DNA of 64,000 nt, taken from contig NZ_JACOPW010000002.1 of assembly GCF_015461845.1 (NCBI RefSeq), forward strand, positions 620,001 to 684,000, in the 5' to 3' direction. Within the stretch, counting starts at the first letter, position 1. Every line of letters begins with the position of its first letter. The position numbers and the translations under genes are program-made. Source of the DNA: Pseudomonas mucoides. Lineage in GTDB: Bacteria; Pseudomonadota; Gammaproteobacteria; Pseudomonadales; Pseudomonadaceae. Below are positions 16,810 through 30,100 of the stretch, one piece after another. Below the pieces are notes generated by a model. The model saw only the letters and a list, made by a program, of their open reading frames with translations, was not told the origin of the DNA and did no database searches.

Positions 16810-19107
16810 TCAGAGGTTTTGGTAGCGGTTCATGTCCAGCACACCCTCTTCCACCGGATCGGTCTCGTGGACATAGCGACTCAGGTCGTGGAAATAGAAC
16901 CAGAATTGCGGATGACTGCGGCGAATTCCCCAACGTTCGACGATTTTCTCGAAGCCGTCATCGTCCTTGGCGTTTTCCATTGCATCGACGAACGCCGGCA
17001 CCTGGTCGGCCGGGATGTTGAAGATGAAATTCGGGTAACTGCTGAGTACGCCCGGGAAAATCGTCAATGTGTCCAGCCCCGGCTGGTAGCGCAACGATTC
17101 ACCCAACAGGAACGCCACGTTGCTGTGCGCACGGTTGCGCAGCAGGCTGTAGACCTCGCGCTTGCCGCTCGTCGTTTCGATGCGCAACATCGTCGCTTCC
17201 GGCAACTGGTCGATGACCTTCAAGCCCGCCGCCGGCCTCGATGTCAGGCGACTCAAGGCCTGTTCGGCGCCCTGCAAGGCCGGGTCGATGTTCGGTCGCG
17301 AGCAATAGGCGCCGTCGCAGCGGTTGATCGGGTCGGGGGTGGCATTGAGCTCGCCGTAACGGACCAGCAACTGTTGGGCGAAGTCGCGCTTGGGGTCCTT
17401 CTCGTCGAGTTTCAACGCAGTGGGTTTGTCGTCATCGATGGACTCATAGTCCAGCCACATCTTGAACTTGCCGCTGTTCTGGTACCAATCGTCAAGGTAG
17501 GCGTCCCGGGAGTCCGCCGGCATCAGACGCAGGAAGTTCTGCTCGGCGCCGTTACGGATCAGGTCGAAGTACAAACGGGTCTGGGCCTGGTGAGAAACGT
17601 TGCCGAACACGTCGAAGTTCACCGCCAATTGATAGTAGGTACGCTCCAGCAACGGGAAGTCGAACAGCCACATCGTTTGCGGCACATCGCCGATCAGGCC
17701 TTTGTTCACCGATGCACTGTCAAAGTGCCGGAAGATGCTCAACAGCGCGTTGTCATTCCCCGCCCACAAGGCCGACCAGCTCGGTGCCGGTACATCGGCG
17801 TAGCTGTCCCGACGCAGTGCTTCGTACTCGTTACGCTTGTCGCGGTAGTCATGCCACAGGCTCAAGACACTGCCGACATCATCGTTTTGGCCAGGCATGG
17901 CCAGCAACGGCGTCGCCTGGCCGCGGTAGTTGGGATCGATGATATAGAGGTCGTGTTCAGGGGCCTGGAACAGCGCCCAGAAGTTATCGCGGATCACGTC
18001 CGTGGCGATCTGGCCACGGCAGACCGGGCCACGAATAAAGGTGCGCACGAAGTATTCGGCGTTATCCAGCATGAACTGGTAGCGCGCCTGCGCCGGGATC
18101 GCCTCGAAGGTAGCGAACGGATTGGCCCGCCGTTCAGGTCCGTAACCTGGCGAGGCGTTGACCTGCCAGTCGCCGCTATAGAACAGGCTTTTGACCCGCG
18201 CCATCTTCGCCGCACTCAGCGGGTAGGTGATGTGGGTCTTTTGCACAATCACGCCCTGCACCGGCCACAGGCGGTAAAACACCTGAGTGCCCGGGTCGTC
18301 ATTCGGGCGCCGGGTGTTGATCAGGTCAATCGGCTGGCCGGTGGGCGTGCGCGAACGCACCCACTGGAAGAAATGCCCGGGTTCGCCGTCCTTGAAGTAG
18401 ATATGCGCAAGAAACCAGTGCTCGAACAACCAGCGCGCCACCAGGCTTTGCCGGGAGCCGGGCGCGTTGAGCAGGTTTTCCCATTGCACCACCTCCTGTG
18501 CTTCTTTTGCGCTTGGCACCAGCCCCACCTCATCGATCGGCGCACCCGACGCCAGCCAGCGCTGCAACGTCTGATATTGCTGATCGGTCAGGCCGGTGAC
18601 CGCCAGCGGCATGCCCTCTTTGGGATGGGAACTGGCGTAATTGTCGAACTCTGCGGGCGTGGCGCACATGTTTTCCCGGTTCAGACCGAGAACGATGTCT
18701 TGCGGTAATTTGATGTTGGGTTGCAATGGGGTTTTGTGGCCCAGTTCCAGCATCCGTGCCATCAACGCGGCCTGACTGCCCTGGGCGTCAAGCATCGGAT
18801 AGAAGCCCTTCTGCTGCCAGGCGTGCTTGCCGAACGCGTCGTAAAACAGCCGCGTCGGTGCCGCAGCGGTACTGCGGTCGCCGTCGTAGACCGTGACTTT
18901 CGTGGCGCCCCGCGCCGCCCCTTCGCCACTGCCCAGGTTGAGCTGGCAGGGGGCATCGTTGCACGCATGGCAGGCGACGCACTTTTCGGTAAAGATCGGT
19001 TGGATGTCGCGGCTGTAGGAAATCGCAGAGGACATGGCCGGACCTTGCGCCGCGGCGCCCCAGCTTAAAAGCAGCATGAAAATGCTGGTGATGACGCGAT
19101 ACGACAT
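16810..19107 (-). CDS. cti: fatty acid cis/trans isomerase Cti
   Basis: A periplasmic c-type cytochrome-like enzyme of about 765 residues that converts cis to trans unsaturated membrane fatty acids, a fast response to solvents and heat in Pseudomonas. The start chosen (ATG at 19107) gives a signal peptide (MSYRVITSIFMLLLSWGAAA); an ATG 18 bases upstream is also possible. The haem motif C43-V-A-C46-H47 follows directly, as in known Cti. Conserved later segments include WLFEHWFLAHIYF and YTYYQLAVNFDVFGNVSHQ-like sequence. Divergent from metH. Confidence 0.95.
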   Translation of the reverse strand: MSYRVITSIFMLLLSWGAAAQGPAMSSAISYSRDIQPIFTEKCVACHACNDAPCQLNLGSGEGAARGATKVTVYDGDRSTAAAPTRLFYDAFGKHAWQQKGFYPMLDAQGSQAALMARMLELGHKTPLQPNIKLPQDIVLGLNRENMCATPAEFDNYASSHPKEGMPLAVTGLTDQQYQTLQRWLASGAPIDEVGLVPSAKEAQEVVQWENLLNAPGSRQSLVARWLFEHWFLAHIYFKDGEPGHFFQWVRSRTPTGQPIDLINTRRPNDDPGTQVFYRLWPVQGVIVQKTHITYPLSAAKMARVKSLFYSGDWQVNASPGYGPERRANPFATFEAIPAQARYQFMLDNAEYFVRTFIRGPVCRGQIATDVIRDNFWALFQAPEHDLYIIDPNYRGQATPLLAMPGQNDDVGSVLSLWHDYRDKRNEYEALRRDSYADVPAPSWSALWAGNDNALLSIFRHFDSASVNKGLIGDVPQTMWLFDFPLLERTYYQLAVNFDVFGNVSHQAQTRLYFDLIRNGAEQNFLRLMPADSRDAYLDDWYQNSGKFKMWLDYESIDDDKPTALKLDEKDPKRDFAQQLLVRYGELNATPDPINRCDGAYCSRPNIDPALQGAEQALSRLTSRPAAGLKVIDQLPEATMLRIETTSGKREVYSLLRNRAHSNVAFLLGESLRYQPGLDTLTIFPGVLSSYPNFIFNIPADQVPAFVDAMENAKDDDGFEKIVERWGIRRSHPQFWFYFHDLSRYVHETDPVEEGVLDMNRYQNL

Positions 19108-19168
19108 ATCCCTGGTCCCAATCATGAAAAATCGCGGCGATTCTACCGGTCAGATACCCATACCAACA

Positions 19169-19181
19169 TGAACGATATTCA
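19169..19181. promoter_or_regulatory. possible MetR-binding site upstream of metH
   Basis: TGAACGATATTCA fits TGAA-N5-TTCA, the consensus for the LysR-type regulator MetR, within the larger palindrome CATGAA-N5-TTCATG. It is about 80 bases before the metH start and 60 bases before the divergent cti start. A plausible -10 (TATGAT, about 19219) lies downstream of it toward metH. The match is exact to the short consensus, but short motifs also arise by chance. Confidence 0.5.
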
Positions 19182-19262
19182 TGCAAAACCGGGTGATGCT
19201 CTAAAAGCGCACAGGTTTGCTATGATCCCGCCCCTTCGTCATGGTCTTTCCGAGTAGTCCAA

Positions 19263-22973
<3,711 letters not shown>

Positions 22974-23011
22974 CCAACCGACGGGCCACAATACGGTGGC
23001 GAACCGTGATC

Positions 23012-23105
23012 CCCTGTGGGAGCGAGTCTGCTCACGAAGGCGGTGGACCAGGCGATATTAATGTCGACTGACACGACCTCTTCGCGAGCAGGCTCGCTCC
23101 CACAG
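23012..23105. repeat. REP doublet
   Basis: CCTGTGGGAGCGAGTCTGCT near 23013 and GAGCAGGCTCGCTCCCACAG ending at 23105 are inverted copies about 50 bases apart. Same family as at 16.7 kb, with a GTCTGCTC variant core. Confidence 0.88.
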
Positions 23106-23163
23106 TTGTTTGTGCTGTCCGTAGGTCTATGCTTACGGCTCACACACACGTGACGAGGGGTTT

Positions 23164-23382
23164 ATGGACGATCCAGCAGACAACAAGCCGCCGACCTTCT
23201 GGCAGATGCTGCAGAGCGTCATGGCGGCGGCGTTCGGGGTACAGAGCGGGAAGAACCGGGCCCGGGATTTCACCCACGGTAAACCGAGTCATTTTGTGAT
23301 TCTGGGGATTTTGTTCACGACCGTGTTTGCCTTGACCCTGTACGGCATCGTGCAACTGGTGCTGCATCTGGCCGGGGTTTAG
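23164..23382 (+). CDS. small membrane protein, DUF2970 family
   Basis: A 72-residue protein with an N-terminal soluble part (PTFWQMLQSVMAAAFGVQSG) and one transmembrane helix at about 44-68 (FVILGILFTTVFALTLYGIVQLVL). The pattern fits DUF2970, whose role is unknown. Its stop codon overlaps the end of the convergent gene at 23379 by a few bases, so the two transcripts collide here unless one is off. Confidence 0.8.
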   Translation: MDDPADNKPPTFWQMLQSVMAAAFGVQSGKNRARDFTHGKPSHFVILGILFTTVFALTLYGIVQLVLHLAGV

Positions 23383-24452
23383 CGCATCAGTGTTTGCAAG
23401 CTGAACGGGTAGCGATAGGTGGTCGGCCGCCCTTTGGCCGAGAGTCGACGGAAGTTCACGCCATAGTCAGGTGTGGCCCCCAACGCCAGCAGGCGTTTGG
23501 CTTGCGTCTTGTCGATCAGTTGCAACAGCGGGATCAGCCGGTGGCGGCCACCGTACAGATCAAGATCAACGCCCTGGTCATAATCATGCAACTCCACCAG
23601 CGCCCAACCACCTAAAGTGAAGTGACCGCCCAGCAGCACGCTAAGGCGTCCATCAATCATCGCCTGCAAGGCGGCGGGAGAGGTGTTGACGGCACTAAAC
23701 AACACGTCTTTTCCGGGTTTTCCACCGCTCTCCTCAAACGCCTGCATCGCACCAAACGCCATTTCATCATTGGCTGACCACACCAGAGATATCTGCGGAT
23801 AACGCCGGAACAACAACTTGGCCTGCTCATAGGCGCGGTCCCGGGTCCACCCGCTATAGACCAATTGGCGCAAACGCACTTCAGGATGCTCGGCCAATGC
23901 GCGCATCATCCCTTGCTCGCGCAATTGCGCAGACGGAGTGATTTTCAGGCCGGAAAATGCCAATAGCTCGATAGGCTTGCCGGGCGTTGCCGGTGGATGC
24001 TGACGGATCAGCTCCTTGAGCATCAGGTAACCGCCCTCCTCGTCGTTGGGCACCAGGCTGCCCAGGTGATCGGGGCGCTCACCCAACAGGCTCTGCTGGT
24101 TGGCCGTCAGCGACGCGTTCACCATGAACAGCTTTACACCACTGCCCTGGGCCAGGCGCAGGATCTGTGGGGCGACATATTGTTCATTGACGAACATCAG
24201 ATAGTCCGGGCGATCGGGACCTTGCAGCGCCTGACGGGCTTGCGCCACCGTGAGTTCGGGCATGCGCTGGGCATAAAGAATTCGCAGATCAACCCCCAAA
24301 TCTCTGGCGGCGGCCTGCATAAATTGCGCGTAACTGACCCAGAAGGCTTCCTGGGTGGTACCAGGGCTCAGGAACAACACCGATTCCGCACGCGCAACCG
24401 GTCCGTAGACCGTGCCAAGCAGTAGCACAATGGCGTAGAAAAACTTCAACAT
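23379..24452 (-). CDS. periplasmic sugar-type ABC substrate-binding protein
   Basis: About 357 residues, starting at the ATG at 24452, which opens a signal peptide (MLKFFYAIVLLLGTVYGPVARA). The mature part follows the type I periplasmic binding fold used by ribose/autoinducer-2-like binding proteins and LacI regulators (VLFLSPGTTQEAFWVSYAQFMQAAARDLG, then LVWSANDEMAFGAMQA). No permease or ATPase genes are nearby, so it may be an orphan or feed a signalling protein rather than a transporter. The ligand cannot be told from the sequence. Confidence 0.75.
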   Translation of the reverse strand: MLKFFYAIVLLLGTVYGPVARAESVLFLSPGTTQEAFWVSYAQFMQAAARDLGVDLRILYAQRMPELTVAQARQALQGPDRPDYLMFVNEQYVAPQILRLAQGSGVKLFMVNASLTANQQSLLGERPDHLGSLVPNDEEGGYLMLKELIRQHPPATPGKPIELLAFSGLKITPSAQLREQGMMRALAEHPEVRLRQLVYSGWTRDRAYEQAKLLFRRYPQISLVWSANDEMAFGAMQAFEESGGKPGKDVLFSAVNTSPAALQAMIDGRLSVLLGGHFTLGGWALVELHDYDQGVDLDLYGGRHRLIPLLQLIDKTQAKRLLALGATPDYGVNFRRLSAKGRPTTYRYPFSLQTLMR

Positions 24453-24567
24453 TAACGTCCGAGCCCCCGGAAAATCGCCGCGCATTATAGCCAGTGAAGT
24501 TCCGTAATACGGCGTTTATTCCGGTTTTTGTCCGACAATCGTCGGAACCGGGCCCGGACGGGGTCGG

Positions 24568-24681
24568 TTATTGATGGCTGACCCAGAACACTGCCGTGCC
24601 CACGACCAAAATGATCAGGAAAAGAATCGCCCAAGCATCGACCGTGCTATCAGGTTTTGTCGCTTTGGTAGGGTTGCTCAT
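24568..24681 (-). CDS. 37-residue single-pass membrane protein
   Basis: A short gene with ATG at 24681, preceded by AAGAGG at a good distance, encoding MSNPTKATKPDSTVDAWAIL followed by a hydrophobic helix (FLIILVVGTAVFWV) and a short tail SHQ. One transmembrane segment with the N terminus probably cytoplasmic. Function unknown. It lies alone between the binding protein and cysI. The ribosome binding site and clean helix support it as real. Confidence 0.65.
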   Translation of the reverse strand: MSNPTKATKPDSTVDAWAILFLIILVVGTAVFWVSHQ

Positions 24682-24974
24682 TGCATCGCCTCTTGTCGGT
24701 TTTATCGGTGATTGCATAAAGACTCGACCACAGTAAAGACGACGATTGCCCGCACCACAAATAAGGGTTTAGTCATCACAGCTCTTATTAGTCGTTTTGG
24801 TTCTTTACATATACTCAAACATCACTTTTGCGCATAACTGCAAACTGGTATCTTGCCCCGGCTCCGTAGGGAGAGCGCGGCCGTGCGCGCAGAATTGCAG
24901 AGGTTCTTTCGGACTCCGCCAAGCACAAAAACGCAGCTGTATCCGAGCGACCCAAGCCTGAGAACAGGACTTAT

Positions 24975-26633
24975 ATGTACGTATACGACGAATACGATCA
25001 GCGGATCATCGAGGACCGCGTCAAGCAGTTCCGTGATCAGACCCGACGCTATCTGGCAGGCGAGCTGAGCGAAGAAGAATTCCGCCCCCTGCGCCTGCAA
25101 AACGGGCTTTACATCCAGCGTTTCGCGCCGATGTTGCGTGTGGCGGTGCCTTACGGCCAACTGACTTCGCGTCAGGTACGCATGATGGCCAAGATTGCCC
25201 GCGACTATGACAAGGGCTATGCCCACATCAGCACCCGGCAGAACGTACAGTTCAACTGGCCGGCCGTGGAAGACATTCCGGACATATTGGCTGAACTGGC
25301 GACCGTGCAGATGCACGCGATCCAGACCAGCGGCAACTGCCTGCGCAACGTCACCACCGACCAGTTCGCCGGCGTCGCCGCCGATGAACTGATCGATCCG
25401 CGCCCATGGTGCGAGATCGTCCGCCAGTGGACCACGTTCCACCCGGAATTCGCCTATCTGCCGCGCAAGTTCAAGATCGCGGTCAACGGTTCGACATCTG
25501 ACCGCGCCGCCATCGAAGTGCATGACATTGGCCTTGAGCCCGTGCACAACGCTGCCGGCGAGCTGGGCTTCCGTGTACTGGTCGGTGGGGGTCTGGGCCG
25601 TACGCCGGTGGTGGGCGCGTTCATCAATGAGTTCCTGCCGTGGCAAGACCTGTTGAGCTACCTCGACGCCATCCTGCGGGTCTACAACCGCTATGGCCGT
25701 CGCGACAACAAGTACAAGGCGCGGATCAAGATTCTGGTCAAGGCGCTGACGCCTGAAGTCTTCGCGCAAAAAGTCGACGCGGAAATGGAACACCTTCGCG
25801 GTGGCCAGACCACGCTGACCGAGGCCGAACTGCATCGCGTCGCCAAGCATTTTGTCGACCCCGACTACAAGGCCCTGGACAACCAGACCGCCGAATTGGC
25901 CGAGCTCGACCAGCAGCACCCGGGCTTTGCCCGCTGGCGCACGCGCAATACCCTGGCGCACAAGAAGCCGGGTTATGTGGCCGTGACCCTGTCCCTGAAG
26001 CCAACCGGTGTAGCGCCGGGCGACATCACCGACAAGCAGCTCGACGCGGTGGCCGACCTGGCCGATCGTTACAGCTTCGGTCAACTGCGCACGTCTCACG
26101 AACAGAACATCATCCTGGCCGACGTGGAACAGTCCCGACTGTTCGCGATGTGGGGCGAGTTGCGCGAGCAAGGTTTCGCCACACCGAACATTGGCTTGCT
26201 GACGGACATCATTTGCTGCCCTGGCGGTGATTTCTGCTCGCTGGCCAACGCCAAGTCGATCCCGATTGCCGAATCGATCCAGCGTCGCTTCGACGACCTG
26301 GATTACCTGTTCGACATCGGTGAACTGGACCTGAACATCTCCGGTTGCATGAATGCCTGTGGTCACCACCACGTCGGCCACATCGGCATCCTCGGGGTGG
26401 ACAAGAAAGGCGAAGAGTTCTACCAGGTGTCCCTCGGTGGCAGCGCCAGCCGTGACGCCAGCCTGGGTAAAATCCTCGGCCCGTCTTTCGCCCAGGAAGC
26501 CATGCCTGATGTGATCGAAAAGCTGATCGACGTGTACATCGAACAACGTACCGAAGACGAGCGGTTCATCGACACCTACCAGCGTATTGGCATCGACCTC
26601 TTCAAGGAGCGCGTCTATGCAGCGAATCATTAA
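24975..26633 (+). CDS. cysI: sulfite reductase hemoprotein subunit (nitrite/sulfite reductase family)
   Basis: A 552-residue siroheme and [4Fe-4S] enzyme. The cluster and siroheme ligands are C415-x5-C421 (CCPGGDFC) and C458-x3-C462 (CMNACGHHHVG). Two ferredoxin-like half domains are seen, each with the siroheme-binding stretch (YAHISTRQNVQFNW and FGQLRTSHEQNIIL). It reduces sulfite to sulfide for cysteine synthesis. The length equals the CysI usual in Pseudomonas, which works with the small protein encoded next. The downstream gene starts inside its last codons. Confidence 0.93.
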   Translation: MYVYDEYDQRIIEDRVKQFRDQTRRYLAGELSEEEFRPLRLQNGLYIQRFAPMLRVAVPYGQLTSRQVRMMAKIARDYDKGYAHISTRQNVQFNWPAVEDIPDILAELATVQMHAIQTSGNCLRNVTTDQFAGVAADELIDPRPWCEIVRQWTTFHPEFAYLPRKFKIAVNGSTSDRAAIEVHDIGLEPVHNAAGELGFRVLVGGGLGRTPVVGAFINEFLPWQDLLSYLDAILRVYNRYGRRDNKYKARIKILVKALTPEVFAQKVDAEMEHLRGGQTTLTEAELHRVAKHFVDPDYKALDNQTAELAELDQQHPGFARWRTRNTLAHKKPGYVAVTLSLKPTGVAPGDITDKQLDAVADLADRYSFGQLRTSHEQNIILADVEQSRLFAMWGELREQGFATPNIGLLTDIICCPGGDFCSLANAKSIPIAESIQRRFDDLDYLFDIGELDLNISGCMNACGHHHVGHIGILGVDKKGEEFYQVSLGGSASRDASLGKILGPSFAQEAMPDVIEKLIDVYIEQRTEDERFIDTYQRIGIDLFKERVYAANH

Positions 26634-27111
26634 GAACAACGAAGTCGTCGACGAAACCTGGCACTTGCTGCCCAAGGACTTCAACATCGACGAGATCAGC
26701 AACTGCGATGACCTGATCGTCCCGTTGCAGCTGTGGCGCGAACACAGCCGTATGCTCAAGGCCCGCGATGGCGGCCTGGGCGTCTGGCTGGATGCCGACG
26801 AAGAAGCTGAAGAAATCGGTGACGACGTGGATCAGTTCAAGGTGATTGCCTTGAACTTCCCGGCGTTCACCGATGGCCGCAACTACTCCAATGCTCGCCT
26901 GCTGCGTGACCGTTACGGTTTCAAAGGTGAACTGCGAGCGATTGGCGATGTACTGCGCGATCAGTTGTTTTACATGCGCCGCTGCGGTTTCGACGCGTTT
27001 GCAGTGCGCCCCGATAAAGACCCGTACGAAGCCCTGGAAGGTCTCAAGGACTTCTCAGTGACGTACCAGGCCGCCACCGACGAACCGCTGCCGCTGTTCC
27101 GTCGCCGCTGA
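26617..27111 (+). CDS. DUF934 protein, partner of CysI
   Basis: A 164-residue protein starting at the ATG at 26617, 17 bases inside the cysI end, with AAGGAG upstream. It is DUF934, the small gene almost always paired with this type of sulfite reductase in Pseudomonas and sometimes named CysI-associated or oxidoreductase-like. Conserved pieces are FPAFTDGRNYSNARLLRDRYG and FYMRRCGFDAFAV. The exact role is unknown; it may help electron transfer to CysI. A strong terminator follows. Confidence 0.88.
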   Translation: MQRIIKNNEVVDETWHLLPKDFNIDEISNCDDLIVPLQLWREHSRMLKARDGGLGVWLDADEEAEEIGDDVDQFKVIALNFPAFTDGRNYSNARLLRDRYGFKGELRAIGDVLRDQLFYMRRCGFDAFAVRPDKDPYEALEGLKDFSVTYQAATDEPLPLFRRR

Positions 27112-27117
27112 TGGTCA

Positions 27118-27147
27118 AACCTTGAACCCCTTTCGGGGTTCAAGGTT
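27118..27147. terminator. strong hairpin terminator after cysI-DUF934
   Basis: AACCTTGAACCCC and GGGGTTCAAGGTT form a perfect 13-bp stem around TTTC, seven bases after the DUF934 stop. The following T content is low, but the stem is very stable. It also lies just past the 3' end of the convergent LRR gene and may end both transcripts. Confidence 0.85.
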
Positions 27148-27163
27148 CCCCTCCCGCTTTACG

Positions 27164-30100
27164 TCAAAGATTGGCACGCTCCTCCAGTGCCCTGAAAGCC
27201 GCCATCGGATGTTCAAAGCGTCCGCTGCTGCGACTTAATCGGGTCCACATTTCCTCAGACGCATCAGCCTCGTTCAACAATCGCCAGACCCGCGCCTGCA
27301 GTGACCAATAACTGACTTGAAAGTCGGCCGTCAGACTCAGCCTGTCGATGACGGCTAAAAACCGGGTGCCGGAAGGTTTGCCCGCCAGTCGTTGCCAAAG
27401 GGCCTGTCGGGACTGTTGCAACGCGTCGTCGTAGTCTCGCAACCATACACTCGGCGAGCCATAGCCAGCGCCGGGGGCGTTGAGCCATAAATTGATGCCG
27501 GTTTCCTCTCGATGGCTGACCAATCGGCGCAGCGTGTCTTCGTCTGTCAGTGGATTCCCCAAGAGCAACACACGATCATCTGCGACTGCCTGGTTTATGA
27601 CTGCTGGCGGTATCCGGGTGATCTGGTTATCCCGTAAATCCAGAGACGTCAGATAGGGCTCATCCTTGATACCGATCGGGCATCGGGTGATTTGAGTGTT
27701 TCTCAGGTTGAGCTGACGTAGATCGTTCATGCCCATCACCAATGGCGGCACGCCCAAGGGGTTGTCACTCAAGTCCAGCGTTTGCAAATGAGTCAGGTCA
27801 CGCAGTTGTGAAGCGGCACTGTCAGTGAGTACCAGCTGTGTGCCACGCAAGTTCAGCGAGCGAAGAGGTGCCATTTGTTCGATGGCGGGCGGCAAAGCGC
27901 GACCAGCATCGCCGGCCACGAAGTAGTTCCGCAAGTCCACGCTTTCAAGGTCCAACACTTCAAGGTTCGCAAAACACTCCAGAAACCCGTTCAAACTGTC
28001 CTGCTCTGTCAGATGAAAACCTCGCATCAGTAACTGGGTCACATCGTCGAACCTGACGTTCATCGTGGGTAATCGGTGATAGTTCTCAAAGTTCATATCC
28101 AGCGTGGCATGTGGCGCGTCTCCGCGCTTTTGCCAAAGGGCGACCAATTCCTCGGCGAGCTCTTTCCTGAGCGATCGTTCGTCCTCCAACTCATCCATGA
28201 AAAGGTCAACGTTATGGGCCGCAATTTGCGCAGGGCTCATATTCGCTGCCTCGGCATCGCCAATCGCCAGAAACGGAAGATCCATGTCATTGACGCCATC
28301 GGCAACCTGGTCGATCCAACCGCTTAAATCGGTGTTGAGTTGTTGTAGCTGTTGCTTCAACCCATCGATATAAGCCTGCGTATTGTTGCCCACACGTTGC
28401 AGTACTTCATCAGCCTGCGCTGAGGTGAAGTCGGGATAAATCTCCTTGAGTTGCAACCTCATCATCTCGTGGGTCATGGCTTCGCCTTGAGGCGTCGACG
28501 GATAACCTCCGCCGCGCAAGCCCTGAGGCTCGAACGTCAGCCCGCTGTCCATCCGTTGTAATCCGAGCAGGGTTTGCGAGCGAGGCAGTGCCACCGCGCC
28601 AATCTTGAGGCTCAACTCACTGACAGGATCATCAGATGTCAGGTGTAACGCCGAACGTTCGTCATCTGACAGGATCCCGAGGACAGCTTCGTAAAAGTCC
28701 GATTGCACGCCTTGTCGCTGATACCGATTCCTCACCCTGATGATGCTTCGACAATGAGCGGCATCGAGCGGACCACTGCGGTCCAGCACCCGGCCAGCAG
28801 GCGAACGGTCAAAAATGTCTATTCGAAGATCTTTGGGCCATCCCGGTAGATGCGACAGTGAATGCAATGCCAGAGTGTCCGTCTCGGCATTGACGACTGC
28901 CCCAAGGTAAAGGCCTTCGTAGGCCCGGTTCAGGCGCACATGCTGCTGGTACTGACGTGCTTTGCTGTCCAGGCGTTTGAACACTTGCCTGATCTCCACA
29001 ACGTCGGGCGTCGCGCGGATGTCTATGCCATAACGGTCGAGCATTTGCTCAATGGCGCTTTTGGGAAGCCCTGGGTATTGGCGCTGAAACAGCCGGACCC
29101 ATTCGTGCTCCGACTGCTGCAGCGCGGCGTATCGACTGTTGAACAGCTCGGTTTGCCCGGCCGAGCGCAGCTCCAGATCGAGCTTGAAACGGCTGATCGT
29201 GTCAGCCAGTAAAGGCGTCGGTGGCCGCCCGGCGTTCATCAAGCGCAGCATGTCGTCGTCTACCGTGCTGACCTTGCCGATTTGCGCCAGGACTTCATCG
29301 CTGAATGACGCCACTGGGGGGCCGATCCCGCGAATCAGTTCCAGTCGGGACAGACCGGAAGGCGCTGCTGTCACACTCTTTGTCGCCGGCATGACGATGG
29401 CGGTGTGTTCACTTGTCTTGACGGCCTCGGCCTCAGCCCTTCCAACACTGACATCTGCTGCCGCACCTGCCAGCGGCAGCGCGTTGAGCAAGCCAAATAC
29501 CGTGCGCGTCACGCCCTCTTTGCGCAGGTTCGGCGTTTCGCCGTTCACAGCCTGATCCAGTCCATAACCGGCATCGATGAGCCCGGCCAGCGCCAGCACC
29601 CCCTCTCCCCCCGGCAGAAACAGGGCCAGGGGTCCAAACCGGTTGATCCATTGCACGACCGGCTCGACAACAGCACTCAAATTGTCTCGATTGACTTGAG
29701 CGTCATCCCGGATGGTTTTGACGCTTTCCCACGCAGCCTGTTTCATGGTCGAAACCAACTGTGCAAACGGATCGGTCGCGGGGGGCTGATCCTCGAAGCC
29801 GATATATTCGGCAGGCTCCCAATAACCATCATTGTTAAAGAAGCCGGCATTTTTTGTCAGCCAGTGCTCATGCGGGTAGATGGCCATTCCATCCAGCGCC
29901 GTCAAAACACCGGCATGGAAGGTTCCATCCTGTCGATCGTCGTCGGCAAAGTGAGCGGCCAGCGCTTGCCTGGTTGCGCTGGCCTTGCTCTGTGCAACCA
30001 CCCATCGGTGCAATTGCGACACATCAGCGAAGTCATGCAGGGGTGAAGAGTTACCCGGGATGTACATCAATACCCGAGGGCTGGCGGTGAGACGAAAAGT

